Of a DNA stretch of 64,000 nt, positions 18,406-26,732 are shown one piece after another. The position numbers and the translations under genes are program-made. The notes beneath the pieces are model-generated. The model had not been told where the DNA came from. It ran no database searches and saw only the letters and a program-made list of their open reading frames with translations. The stretch is taken from the NCBI GenBank assembly GCA_019459085.1, contig JAIBEW010000003.1:62001-126000 (forward strand). Direction: 5' to 3'. Each line of letters starts with the position of its first letter. Positions within the stretch are counted from its first letter, which is position 1. The stretch comes from Kaistella sp. (lineage in GTDB: Bacteria > Bacteroidota > Bacteroidia > Flavobacteriales > Weeksellaceae).

Positions 18406-19389
18406 TTAGTCGAGCCAGCCCATTTGCTGCATCCATTCATCATTGTAGATCTTGGCTACATAACGGGAACCATGATCGTGGAGAAGCACAACAATAATAT
18501 CGTCTTTCGTGAACTGATCCTGCATCTGCTTCAGCGCTGAAATCGCACTTCCGGCAGAATACCCGCAGAAAATTCCTTCTTCTTTCGCGAGTTTTCGCGC
18601 ATAAACGGCTCCGTCTTTGTCCGTCACTTTTTCGAAATGATCGATAACGCTCATGTCGAAATTTTCCGGGATGATGTCTTCACCGATCCCTTCAGTAACG
18701 TAGCTGTATGCATGTTCCGGATGAATTTCTCCGGTTTCATGATATTCCTTTAAGATGGAACCGTAAGTATCGACCCCAATAACCTGGATGTTCGGATTTC
18801 TTTCTTTAAAAAATTTGCCGCAACCCGTAACCGTACCGCCTGTTCCGGCACCGGCCATAAAATGGGTGAGTTTGCCTTCGGTCTGTTCCCAGATTTCCGG
18901 TGCGGTCTGTTCGTAATGCGTTTCGCGGTTTGAAAGGTTGTCGTATTGGTTTACATACCAACCGTTTTCGGTTTCTTCAGCCACTCTTCTGGAAACAGAA
19001 TAATAAGAACGCGGATCCGTTGGAGTAACGTCGGTCGGACAAACAATCACTTCTGCTCCGACAGCTCTTAAAATATCGCATTTTTCTTTGGACTGTTTTG
19101 CGTTGGTTACGAAAATACATTTATAACCCTTGACAATCGCAGCGAGAGCAAGACCCATTCCGGTGTTTCCGGAAGTTCCTTCAATAATGGTCCCTCCCGG
19201 TTTCAGACGGCCATCTTTTTCGGCATCTTCCACCATCTTCACGGCCATTCTGTCTTTTACGGAATTACCGGGATTGAACGTTTCCACTTTCGCCAAAACC
19301 AAAGCAGGAAAATCTTCTCCAAGGACTTTATTTAGTTTCACCAAAGGCGTATTGCCGATGGTTTCGAGGATATTCTGAGCGTATTTCAT
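18406..19389 (-). CDS. PLP-dependent cysteine synthase / cystathionine beta-synthase-like enzyme
   Basis: The 327-residue enzyme belongs to fold-type II PLP enzymes. The PLP-binding lysine is K45 in NPGNSVKDR, the substrate-binding loop is EGTSGNTGMGLA, and the phosphate-binding loop is AGAGTGGTVTGCG. The sequence pattern (DPRSYYSVSRR, NQYDNLSNRETHY) is closer to the catalytic core of cystathionine beta-synthase than to CysK. It has no C-terminal CBS regulatory pair. It could make cysteine from O-acetylserine or cystathionine from serine and homocysteine; the sequence alone does not decide. It has its own promoter box upstream and a shared terminator downstream. Confidence 0.88.
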   Translation of the reverse strand: MKYAQNILETIGNTPLVKLNKVLGEDFPALVLAKVETFNPGNSVKDRMAVKMVEDAEKDGRLKPGGTIIEGTSGNTGMGLALAAIVKGYKCIFVTNAKQSKEKCDILRAVGAEVIVCPTDVTPTDPRSYYSVSRRVAEETENGWYVNQYDNLSNRETHYEQTAPEIWEQTEGKLTHFMAGAGTGGTVTGCGKFFKERNPNIQVIGVDTYGSILKEYHETGEIHPEHAYSYVTEGIGEDIIPENFDMSVIDHFEKVTDKDGAVYARKLAKEEGIFCGYSAGSAISALKQMQDQFTKDDIIVVLLHDHGSRYVAKIYNDEWMQQMGWLD

Positions 19390-19424
19390 AGTATTCTTGT
19401 AAAATTACTGGATTTTTGAAGCGG

Positions 19425-19432
19425 CAAAGTTA
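19425..19432 (-). promoter_or_regulatory. -7 box of the cysteine synthase-like gene
   Basis: The minus strand reads TAACTTTG, a TAnnTTTG match, 35 bases upstream of the start codon at 19389. It lies just before the stop codon of the upstream permease gene. Confidence 0.5.
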
Positions 19433-19439
19433 CCGATTA

Positions 19440-20669
19440 TCATTTATACTTGATGGCCTTAACCGGTGAAATTTTACTGATGAGGTAACTCGGCAGGATA
19501 AGCGCGACGGCGGAAACCAGTAAAATTCCCAAAGAAATTAAAATGGGATAAAGCGGGTTCAAATCAACGGGAACCGTACTCACATAGTAATTTTCGGGGT
19601 TGAGTTTAATGATGCCAAAAAATTTCTGAAGACTCAGAAGTCCTAAACCGATGACGTTCCCGATCAACAGGCCGGGAATCATAATCATGAGCGTGTAATT
19701 GATGAAGATCGCGCGGATCTGCCCGTTCGTGGCGCCCAATGTTTTCAAGAGACCGATGGAATTTGTTCTTTCAATAATCAGAATCAGCAAAACCATCACG
19801 ATGTTGATCACAACAACAATCAGCATGATGGTAATGATGAGCGTAATATTCGTGTCAAAAATCCCGATCCAGTCGTTGATCTGAGGATATTTATCGGTCG
19901 CTTTTTCGATATGGTTTTTGTAGCCTACAAGTTTTTCAATTTCCGGTGCGTCTTTGTCGATATGATTGACGTTTTTCAGAAAAATATCCAGGCCGCCGAC
20001 TTCGTTTTTCTCCATTCCGAGGATTCTTCGTGCATGATTGATTCCGCCAATTACAAACTGGTCATCAATCATCTTGATGTCGGTCTTGTAAATCCCTACC
20101 ACTTCAAAATTACGGTAAATGGGTTTCTGATTTTCGGTAGAAAAAACGGCAACAATGCTGTCTTTCACTTTTAAATGGAGATCAGAAGCGATTTTCTGAG
20201 AAAGCGTTACGCCGTGGTTATAGCCCTGTTCGGTGACGACCGGTGTGGTTCCTGATATGAGAAATTTTTTGAAACGCGCATGGTCAAAATCTTTTCCGAT
20301 TCCTTTGAAAATGATGCCGGCAAAATTATGTTCATTCCTCAAAATCCCCGTTACCGTAACTTCGCTCTGAACCGCAGCTACATCATCCAGTTTTGTTATT
20401 TTTTCAATCTCGAGGCCTTCCTTTTGCAGCACCGATGAATTGTAGGAAGAATTCGACTGCTGGGATTTTACGGTAATGTGGCCGCTGAAATCGGACATTC
20501 TTTCCTTGATGGCTTTTTTGGAACCGATACCTGTGGAAATGGTGATGAGCGAAACAATGATTCCCAGCGCTACAGAAAGCCTTCCGATAAAGACAATAAC
20601 CCGTGAAAGATTATTTTTGTTACCTTTGGAAAACGCAATTTTGTTAGAAAAATAGATGGGAAAATTCAA
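19440..20669 (-). CDS. ABC transporter permease, FtsX/LolE-like
   Basis: The roughly 410-residue protein has the MacB/FtsX-type layout: one N-terminal transmembrane helix (about residues 25-45), a large periplasmic domain, and three C-terminal helices (starting near residues 270, 320 and 370). This matches LolC/LolE, which extract lipoproteins from the inner membrane with the ATPase LolD; a LolD-like ATPase is encoded at 57.2 kb. No ATG is available: the start is probably TTG at 20669, giving an N-terminus NFPIYFSNKIAFSKG after the start residue. A second TTG at 20690 lies inside the likely -7 box and is rejected. The start is four bases from the divergent NamZ-like gene. Confidence 0.85.
   Translation of the reverse strand: MNFPIYFSNKIAFSKGNKNNLSRVIVFIGRLSVALGIIVSLITISTGIGSKKAIKERMSDFSGHITVKSQQSNSSYNSSVLQKEGLEIEKITKLDDVAAVQSEVTVTGILRNEHNFAGIIFKGIGKDFDHARFKKFLISGTTPVVTEQGYNHGVTLSQKIASDLHLKVKDSIVAVFSTENQKPIYRNFEVVGIYKTDIKMIDDQFVIGGINHARRILGMEKNEVGGLDIFLKNVNHIDKDAPEIEKLVGYKNHIEKATDKYPQINDWIGIFDTNITLIITIMLIVVVINIVMVLLILIIERTNSIGLLKTLGATNGQIRAIFINYTLMIMIPGLLIGNVIGLGLLSLQKFFGIIKLNPENYYVSTVPVDLNPLYPILISLGILLVSAVALILPSYLISKISPVKAIKYK
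20631..20638 (+). promoter_or_regulatory. -7 box for the NamZ-like gene, inside the permease gene
   Basis: TACCTTTG matches TAnnTTTG 35 bases upstream of ATG 20674. A second match, TATTTTTG, is at 20622-20629. Both lie within the coding region of the divergent permease. Confidence 0.4.
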
Positions 20670-20673
20670 GGAA

Positions 20674-21870
20674 ATGATTTTAAGTGTCAAAAATATATAT
20701 TTAGTTCTTATTTGCCTAATTTTTTTGGGTTTATTCGGAGATTTAAAGGGTCAGAATCCCGACCTGAACTGTTTTAAAACCGGAGCTGACCGACCTGAAC
20801 TTTACCTTCCGCTGCTGAAAGGCAAAACAATTGCCGTGGTCACGAACCAGACCGGACTTTTGAAGGACAAATCCTTTCTCGTAGATTTTCTCGTGAAGAA
20901 CAATATTGAGGTAAAGACCATTTTTGCTCCGGAGCATGGCTTCCGCGGCGATGCAGATGCCGGTGAACACGTGAAAAACGGCGTTGATACAAAAACCGGA
21001 ATCCCTGTGGTTTCCCTTTACGGCGACAATAAAAAACCAAAACCTGAGCAGCTGAAAGGTATCGATGTGGTTTTATTTGATATCCAGGATGTTGGCGTAA
21101 GGTTTTACACTTATATTTCGACTTTGACTTATGTGATGGAAGCCGGCGCGGAAAACGGGGTGGACATCATCGTTCTAGACCGCCCGAATCCACACGACGG
21201 TTATATTGACGGACCGGTGATGAAAGACCGGTGGAAAACTTTCGTCGGCATGCACAATGTTCCTGTTGTTTACGGATTAACAATCGGGGAGTACGGAAAA
21301 ATGGTGAACGGTGAAAAATGGCTGAAGAATGGAGTACAGGCAAAATATACACTGATCCCGATGCTGAATTATCATAAAAAACAGCGTTACGGCGTTTCCG
21401 ATAAGCCTTCGCCCAATTTACCAAACGATATCGCCATTAAACTTTACCCAAGTCTGTGTTTTTTTGAAGGAACTCAGGTTTCAGTCGGGCGCGGGACAAA
21501 GTTTCCGTTTCAGATTTACGGCAGCCCTTGGACGAAAAATATGCCCTATCAGTTTACACCGAGACCGCAACCGGGCGCAAAGGATCCTTTCCTGAACGGA
21601 CAACTCTGTTTCGGCGAAAACCTTTCGGATTATTCGGGAGATTTAAGAGAACTCAATCTTGAATGGCTCATCAAAGCCTATAAAAATTATAAAAATCCTA
21701 AACAGGAATTCTTTCTGAAGAATCTGTTTTTTGATAAACTTGCGGGATCAGACGAACTCCGGAAACAGATCACCGCCGGAAAATCATCAGTAGAAATAAA
21801 ATCTTCGTGGAAAAAGGAACTTGAGGATTATCAGAAAATCCGTGTCAAATATTTGTTGTACGAAGACTAG
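20674..21870 (+). CDS. namZ: Exo-beta-N-acetylmuramidase NamZ-like protein (DUF1343)
   Basis: The 398-residue exported protein matches the DUF1343 family, whose Bacillus subtilis member NamZ is an exo-beta-N-acetylmuramidase (GH171) that removes MurNAc from peptidoglycan fragments. Visible family motifs are TNQTGLL, FAPEHGFRGDADAGEHV, FDIQDVGVRFYTYISTL and LDRPNPHDG. An N-terminal hydrophobic signal (YLVLICLIFLGLFGDLKGQ) sends it to the periplasm, where it could recycle cell-wall sugars. ATG 20674 gives a compact signal peptide; ATG 20656 would add six residues and overlap the divergent permease. It ends in a CTAG shared with the stop codon of the convergent gene. Confidence 0.88.
   Translation: MILSVKNIYLVLICLIFLGLFGDLKGQNPDLNCFKTGADRPELYLPLLKGKTIAVVTNQTGLLKDKSFLVDFLVKNNIEVKTIFAPEHGFRGDADAGEHVKNGVDTKTGIPVVSLYGDNKKPKPEQLKGIDVVLFDIQDVGVRFYTYISTLTYVMEAGAENGVDIIVLDRPNPHDGYIDGPVMKDRWKTFVGMHNVPVVYGLTIGEYGKMVNGEKWLKNGVQAKYTLIPMLNYHKKQRYGVSDKPSPNLPNDIAIKLYPSLCFFEGTQVSVGRGTKFPFQIYGSPWTKNMPYQFTPRPQPGAKDPFLNGQLCFGENLSDYSGDLRELNLEWLIKAYKNYKNPKQEFFLKNLFFDKLAGSDELRKQITAGKSSVEIKSSWKKELEDYQKIRVKYLLYED
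20688..20695 (-). promoter_or_regulatory. -7 box for the permease gene, inside the NamZ-like gene
   Basis: The minus strand reads TATTTTTG, a TAnnTTTG match, 18 bases upstream of the TTG start at 20669. It overlaps the first codons of the divergent gene. Confidence 0.4.
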
Positions 21871-22070
21871 TCGAACTCGTGTTTGGTATCATCATCTTTG
21901 TTGCGGTTGATAAACCACATCCCAATCGTTAGTCCAATCACTCCGGCTACGGCCGTCATCAAAGCTCTTTCCAGTTTGTCCGGTTGGTTATTTCCAAGAT
22001 AATTCATGAGAAATAATACCACGAAAGTGATGAATGCAATTACTGCGTATTTTCTGCTTTTTATATCCAT
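21867..22070 (-). CDS. Small two-helix membrane protein (67 aa)
   Basis: The product has a basic N-terminus (MDIKSRKY), two hydrophobic helices (about 9-25 and 38-54) and a charged tail (NRNKDDDTKHEFD). No family is recognised. It is the third gene of a tightly packed minus-strand operon: its start codon overlaps the preceding stop codon by one base (TAATG), pointing to translational coupling with the barrel gene. Its own stop overlaps that of the convergent NamZ-like gene in a CTAG. Confidence 0.7.
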   Translation of the reverse strand: MDIKSRKYAVIAFITFVVLFLMNYLGNNQPDKLERALMTAVAGVIGLTIGMWFINRNKDDDTKHEFD

Positions 22071-22684
22071 TATTTAAGTTGATAAGAAATCATAATTCCG
22101 CCTCGGTACGGAATAAATTCTCCGCTTCTGTTCCATTTGTCAGTTTCATCATAACGGATTCCGAGTTCTTTATGGTATCCCTTATAAAAGCCCTGATTGC
22201 TGCCGGCGCCAAGATAAACATCCGCATTCAGCTTTTCACCCAGTTTGAACTGATATCCAACTGTCGCTCCGAAAAGTATTGAGTAACCGTCCTGATAAAG
22301 GTCCGATTCTATATAAACCGGCGAGTTAACAGTTAATTGATAAGGATCATTGCTCCAGTAATTGGATTTCTGCATTATATAGCGTGCTGCTGAGATATTT
22401 GCGCCTACATACCAGTGTTTGAAAGCTTCATTAAAATAATATCTTGGTTCGAAACCCAACATATACACCTGTGCATACTTTCCGTCGAAAGATTTCCAGG
22501 GAGAAATAAAAACATCTCCCTGAACGGTATATTTGGCTCCAACCTGATATTCGAGACCTGCGTTGATGATTCCCAGCGGGATAAACAGCGCATTTCCTTT
22601 TACATAAAGCTTCTTTTCATTCTGCGCCCATGATAATGAAACCAGAAGCACCAAAAAGAAAGTCAGCTCTTTCTTATTCAGCAT
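22070..22684 (-). CDS. Outer-membrane beta-barrel protein, DUF3575-like
   Basis: The 204-residue protein has a signal peptide (VLLVSLSWAQ) and then alternating amphipathic strands typical of a small outer-membrane barrel: NALFIPLGIINAGLEYQV, YMLGFEPRYYF, WYVGANISAARYIM, ILFGATVGYQFKLG and a terminal GGIMISYQLK. The pattern and length resemble the DUF3575 family of Bacteroidota. Its function is unknown. It sits one base downstream of the thioredoxin gene and overlaps the next small membrane protein gene. Confidence 0.75.
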   Translation of the reverse strand: MLNKKELTFFLVLLVSLSWAQNEKKLYVKGNALFIPLGIINAGLEYQVGAKYTVQGDVFISPWKSFDGKYAQVYMLGFEPRYYFNEAFKHWYVGANISAARYIMQKSNYWSNDPYQLTVNSPVYIESDLYQDGYSILFGATVGYQFKLGEKLNADVYLGAGSNQGFYKGYHKELGIRYDETDKWNRSGEFIPYRGGIMISYQLK

Positions 22685-22685
22685 A

Positions 22686-23858
22686 TTATTTTATTTGTTG
22701 AAGAAGTTTTTCGGCCAGAGAGAAATCTTTTTGAGACTGTTGGGCGATGTATTTTGACATTTCGGCATAAGATTTTGCCAGATCTTTGTCTCCGATTTTT
22801 AAAAGGATTTTTGCCAGGATATAAGTGTTTTCTACGGTTTCTCCTTTCATAATCGATTTTTCCGCCCATTCCTTCGCTTTCTGCAGAGAAGCTTTGTTCG
22901 TTACATAGTCGGAGAAGATCCAGGCCGCCTTAAGCAGCTCCATGTTTTCAAAAAGCTCGGGATTTTTGTAGTACGCAATTGCGGTTTTTTCGTAGGCCGG
23001 ATAATTCGCCGTCTGTTCGTGAAAAGCCAAGAGCGCCTTGTTCAGAGTTTTTTCAGCTTCTTCCTGACCCACTAAAGGCACTGCGTTTTCAAGAAAATAT
23101 TTTTCGTTAACGGTTTTTTTTGCACTGTCGAATGAATTCTGAAGCACTTTCTGTAGTTTCATTTCATTGTCGAACTGAGTGTACGTTTCAACCGGTAAAA
23201 ATTTAACAATTTCATCTTTACGGGTTCTGAATAACGTATAATTGGGATCTTCCACTGATTTGATAAAATACAGCAGATATCCGATTTCGTCTTTGGTGAG
23301 TTCTCCTTTTTTGCGGGTGACAAAATATTTTTCCGATGCCTTTTTAGCGAAATCAAAGTCGGTGTTCATATGCAGTTTCATTGCGTTCATCAGGAACTCA
23401 GGATTGTTTTCGCCTTTTTCAAACCTTTCCTTCATCGAGCCTTTTTTATTGTTCGGCGAATTAGCTTCTTTTCCAAGACTGATGAACATTTCTTCGGCCA
23501 TATAGCCCATATTCTGCGAGATCAGCTGACCGTCTCCGTTGATAAACAGATAAGTTGGGTAAGAACGCACTCCGTATTTCGCTGCAATTTCGCGACCTTC
23601 CCCTTTTTCCATATCGAATCTGGCGTTTACAAAGGAAGTATTGTAATAATCTGCTACAGAAGCTTTCGTGAAGATGTTTTTCTCCATTAATTTACACGGG
23701 CCGCACCAGTCGGCATAGGCATCAATAAACAGGAGTTTGTTTTCCTTTTTTGCCTGGGTAATAAGTTCGGAAAATTTCAGATTCTGAAAATTGATGGACT
23801 GCTGTGCAGAAAGCGAAAGCGCAAAAAAGAATATAAAAAGGGAAGTTATTTTTTTCAT
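22686..23858 (-). CDS. Secreted thioredoxin-fold protein with helical C-terminal region
   Basis: The 390-residue protein has a signal peptide (FFALSLSAQ) and an N-terminal thioredoxin domain (about residues 25-130) whose active site is W51-C52-G-P-C55-K, with the cis-proline segment VRSYPTYLFI. The remaining 250 residues are helical and TPR-like (KTAIAYYKNPELFENMELL, KAKEWAEKSIMKGE). It should reduce or isomerise disulfides in the periplasm, like the Bacteroidota DsbD/TlpA-associated thioredoxins. It is the first gene of a three-gene operon. A near-consensus -7 box (TATCTTCG on the minus strand) lies around 23879-23886. Confidence 0.87.
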   Translation of the reverse strand: MKKITSLFIFFFALSLSAQQSINFQNLKFSELITQAKKENKLLFIDAYADWCGPCKLMEKNIFTKASVADYYNTSFVNARFDMEKGEGREIAAKYGVRSYPTYLFINGDGQLISQNMGYMAEEMFISLGKEANSPNNKKGSMKERFEKGENNPEFLMNAMKLHMNTDFDFAKKASEKYFVTRKKGELTKDEIGYLLYFIKSVEDPNYTLFRTRKDEIVKFLPVETYTQFDNEMKLQKVLQNSFDSAKKTVNEKYFLENAVPLVGQEEAEKTLNKALLAFHEQTANYPAYEKTAIAYYKNPELFENMELLKAAWIFSDYVTNKASLQKAKEWAEKSIMKGETVENTYILAKILLKIGDKDLAKSYAEMSKYIAQQSQKDFSLAEKLLQQIK

Positions 23859-24146
23859 TTTTTTTCAAAAGATTTATGCGAAGATAAATATAATTATTTC
23901 AAACATGCTTCCAGTGTTGTGGTTTTCATGAGTTGATACATAAAATATATCGCCGCTCGATGGTTTTCCCGTGTCATTTTTTTTTCATTATTCATATAGA
24001 AAATATCTTTTGCTCAGGACCTCCAATTTTAACGGTTTGAACGTTCCAAAATTGTGCTACTCTTCACACAAATGTTTTGCTAACTGTTTTGCAACTTCCA
24101 TCTCATCATTTTAAAATTGCCCTAATTTAATATTGTAAACCGTAAG
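23859..24146. other. Intergenic region between the AraC regulator and the thioredoxin operon
   Basis: This 288-base stretch is AT-rich and lies between two minus-strand genes. It holds the probable promoter of the thioredoxin operon near its left end. A short minus-strand frame near 24060-24095 is only about 15 codons and is not called. No hairpin with a T run was seen after the AraC gene. Confidence 0.4.
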
Positions 24147-25037
24147 TTACTGCGCTACCACGAATTTCTTTCTGAAATTATTCGGCGTCTCTGCAGTTGT
24201 TTTTTTAAAGTATTTTCCGAAATGCGATTTGTCTGAAAACCCCAGTTCGTATGAAATTTCTGTCACCGACATATCGGTGTTCAGGAGCAGTCTTTCCGCT
24301 TCCAGAATCACGCGGTTCTGAATATAATTCTCTGCAGAAATGTCCAGCTTTTCCTTTACAACAGCATTCAGATAATTGGCGGTGATGCTGAGTTTTCCGG
24401 CGTAATCGGAAGTTCGTTTAAGTTCCTTAAAATGCACATTCACGAGATTTTTAAAATCTTCGACATAAGAAATCTTTTTATTGGTTTTAAAATCAATATA
24501 ATTTTCTCCGCCGGTTTTTCTGATGTATTTCAACATGGAGACCTTTAGCAGCAGGCATATAATTTCTTTATTCAGAATGGTGTTTTTTGAAAATTCCTTT
24601 TGTATATCGGTTATATTCAGCATCAATTCTGAAAATTCCGGTTTACTGAAATCTGCAAACGCAGGAAGGTCTGAAAATGCAGTGTCATTTTTGATCTTCA
24701 TATTTCCTGTATAAATCATGTTGTAAAATGATCTTGTGAATAAAACGACCTGTGCTGAAAAATCCCTTAGTTCCGAAAATCGGAAAATCTGGTTGTAATT
24801 GATGTAAAAAATCCTGCCGGTTTTCATTTCGTGAAGCGTACTGTCGATCATCAGATTTCCTGTTCCGCCCTTTACGATAAGAAGGGTGAAAAATTTACTT
24901 TTAAAGGATTTTTCGTCGTTTAAGAAAAGGCCCAAATCTGAAAAATCTGCCACAACGAACTCCCCGTCAAAGGATTCAGCGCGTTTCAGACTGTTTATGG
25001 TAATGGAATGGATGGAGGAAGTCGACTGAATTGGCAT
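24147..25037 (-). CDS. AraC-family transcriptional regulator
   Basis: The 296-residue protein has an N-terminal cupin-like sensing domain (about residues 20-150) and a C-terminal AraC/XylS double helix-turn-helix (about 190-290). The signature SVTEISYELGFSDKSHFGKYFKKTTAETPNNFRKK is of this type, split here only for description: SVTEISYELGFSDKS, then HFGKYFKKTTAETPNNFR. The ligand is unknown. Upstream lie three copies of a 15-base element, one overlapping its -7 box, which suggests autoregulation. The next genes upstream are a racemase, a GNAT enzyme and a universal stress protein, possible targets. Confidence 0.9.
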   Translation of the reverse strand: MPIQSTSSIHSITINSLKRAESFDGEFVVADFSDLGLFLNDEKSFKSKFFTLLIVKGGTGNLMIDSTLHEMKTGRIFYINYNQIFRFSELRDFSAQVVLFTRSFYNMIYTGNMKIKNDTAFSDLPAFADFSKPEFSELMLNITDIQKEFSKNTILNKEIICLLLKVSMLKYIRKTGGENYIDFKTNKKISYVEDFKNLVNVHFKELKRTSDYAGKLSITANYLNAVVKEKLDISAENYIQNRVILEAERLLLNTDMSVTEISYELGFSDKSHFGKYFKKTTAETPNNFRKKFVVAQ

Positions 25038-25061
25038 AAATGGTCTGTTTCATATTTTATA

Positions 25062-25069
25062 CAAAAGTA
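25062..25069 (-). promoter_or_regulatory. -7 box of the AraC-family gene
   Basis: The minus strand reads TACTTTTG, matching TAnnTTTG, 25 bases upstream of the start codon at 25037. It overlaps the inverted copy of the repeated operator-like element. Confidence 0.5.
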
Positions 25070-25125
25070 AAAAATACCACTGTTAAAATGTGGTATATTT
25101 CACATTTTGCGTGGTATGTTTTACA
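25066..25125. promoter_or_regulatory. Three copies of a 15-base operator-like element
   Basis: The element GTGGTATnTTnnACn occurs three times: inverted at 25066-25080, direct at 25090-25104 and direct at 25111-25125. The two direct copies match at 13 of 15 positions and are exactly 21 bases apart, two helical turns, as expected for side-by-side binding of an AraC-type protein. The inverted copy covers the AraC-gene -7 box. Copies 1 and 2 also form an inverted repeat (ATACCAC/GTGGTAT). Confidence 0.55.
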
Positions 25126-25156
25126 ACAGGCCTCAATTATTAACGTAAAAATTATA

Positions 25157-26272
25157 TCAGTTCATATTGTGTAGAATCTCAAGTTCGGAATGCTGTAGCA
25201 CAGAAACGACTTTCTTATCTACATAATCGGAGTTCATTGCCCGCAGAACTGCCATATAATTCATCGTGAATTCAACCGTGTCGCCGACTTTAAAACCCGA
25301 ACTGTTGGTGTCCAGGTCCAGAATCAGCATATCTGAACTGGCTCCGATGATCTTTACAAAAGGCAGGCGTGGCATTATATTCTGGTGGTCAATGTCCAGC
25401 AAGCCGATGTCTACAATGGCGCGGACGGAACTTTTGTTTTTGTCACTCTGATCTAATTCCGGTTTTTCACCCGTAAGATTGGTTCCTGCTGTACCGGATG
25501 GCAGTTTCGGTTTTTCCATCAGTTCTATAATTTCGACAGTAAGCGTGAAAACATCGTTGTACATTCCGCTGATTAATGCATCATCATATACATCAGTTCC
25601 AAAAAAAAGCGTTTCGCCAACCCTGAAATGATTGATTCCTTCCGGAATTTCATTTCTGAAAATCAAAGGCACAGTAACCGAGGAGCCGCCGGAAATAAAA
25701 GGTATTTTCTGATCGTATTTTTCTTCAAGAATTTCTTTGCAGCGTTTTAGGGTATGAAGTTTTTCGCGGTCCGGAAGGATTCCGTTCAGGCAGTTTAAAT
25801 TGGTTCCCAAACCCACTATCTGAATATTCGGCAATTGAAAAACACCGGAATAAAAATGTTCGAGGTTTTTGACCATTATTCCTTCACGAAGTTCCCCCAT
25901 TTCAACCATCAGAACCACCCTGTGAATTTTATTCTGCTTCACGGCTTCAGCGGAAAGTGCTTTCAAAGTGCGGATTTCGGTATTGAAACTCACATCTGCA
26001 AATTCAACAATGCTTTTTACCAGGCGATTTGCCGGTGGTTTTATGTAAATCGTGGTGGTTTCTGGAGATATTTTTTTGATGATTTTAAGGTTGCTTAATC
26101 TAGAGTCGCATATTTCTTTATCCGACATATCCAGCAGCACCCGCAGAAATTTCTCGTTTCCGCAAAGCAATTTCCCTACAATTGCCCAGTCAATCCTGTG
26201 TTGACTGAACAATGTGTCGAGAAACGAAAAATTATGAAAAAGTTTAGATGAGTTAAGAGTAATGTAAGACAT
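25157..26272 (-). CDS. PLP-dependent alanine/ornithine racemase-family protein
   Basis: The 371-residue protein is an alanine racemase-fold enzyme (fold type III) of the Orr/YhfX branch. The likely PLP lysine is K34 in AIVGKLLCGNEKF near the N-terminus. A TIM-barrel follows (SFNTEIRTLKALS, VVLMVEMGELREG, IVGLGTNLNCLNG, SGGSSVTVPL, HFRVGETLFFG), then a C-terminal beta domain. Relatives racemise amino acids such as ornithine, alanine or lysine; the substrate is not deducible. It lies two bases after the GNAT gene in an operon with it and a universal stress protein. Confidence 0.82.
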   Translation of the reverse strand: MSYITLNSSKLFHNFSFLDTLFSQHRIDWAIVGKLLCGNEKFLRVLLDMSDKEICDSRLSNLKIIKKISPETTTIYIKPPANRLVKSIVEFADVSFNTEIRTLKALSAEAVKQNKIHRVVLMVEMGELREGIMVKNLEHFYSGVFQLPNIQIVGLGTNLNCLNGILPDREKLHTLKRCKEILEEKYDQKIPFISGGSSVTVPLIFRNEIPEGINHFRVGETLFFGTDVYDDALISGMYNDVFTLTVEIIELMEKPKLPSGTAGTNLTGEKPELDQSDKNKSSVRAIVDIGLLDIDHQNIMPRLPFVKIIGASSDMLILDLDTNSSGFKVGDTVEFTMNYMAVLRAMNSDYVDKKVVSVLQHSELEILHNMN

Positions 26273-26274
26273 TT

Positions 26275-26721
26275 TTATTTTTTTAGCCTCATTTCGAGGT
26301 ATTTACTGGTAAAACCAAGTTTTTCGTACAGAAACCGGGCAGGATTTTCGGGCTCGCAATGCAGCGCAATATCGCCTTCTGACATTTCTATGGCTTTCTG
26401 CATCAGTATTTTACCGATTCCTTTTCCGCGTGTATTTTTGTGCGTGGCAATGTATACAAGGATGTTTTCAGGAATATAGCCGCTCATGCCTGTTCTGTTG
26501 ATCACAACAGCGCCGTAAACTTTATCGGTATCACCGTCAATGGCGGTAATGACCAGTCCGCCGGGTTTTTGGTCTTTTCCCATTGCATAAAGCATGGCCT
26601 TTTCGATATCTGCTTTCGGGTCGCCGAATTCGTCAAGATTTTCGTACAGAAAATCGGTTACTTCCTGAAGTTCATTCGCTGTGGTGTTATGCTGTTCTGA
26701 ATAGGTATTTATTTTAATCAT
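26275..26721 (-). CDS. GNAT family N-acetyltransferase
   Basis: The 148-residue protein has the GNAT fold. Motif A, the acetyl-CoA pyrophosphate loop, is visible as IATHKNTRGKGIGKILMQKAIE, preceded by the strand ENILVYIA. The C-terminal FLYEKLGFTSKYLEMRL is the usual motif B region. The substrate is unknown. Its position between universal stress protein and amino-acid racemase genes, with gaps of 11 and 2 bases, suggests an amino acid or amine substrate, but this is only context. Confidence 0.85.
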   Translation of the reverse strand: MIKINTYSEQHNTTANELQEVTDFLYENLDEFGDPKADIEKAMLYAMGKDQKPGGLVITAIDGDTDKVYGAVVINRTGMSGYIPENILVYIATHKNTRGKGIGKILMQKAIEMSEGDIALHCEPENPARFLYEKLGFTSKYLEMRLKK

Positions 26722-26732
26722 TGTTTAGTTTT

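Noticed and set aside
20670-20690. TTG 20690 as the permease start
   Set aside because: It lies inside the probable -7 box of the same gene, and TTG 20669 gives a more typical N-terminus.
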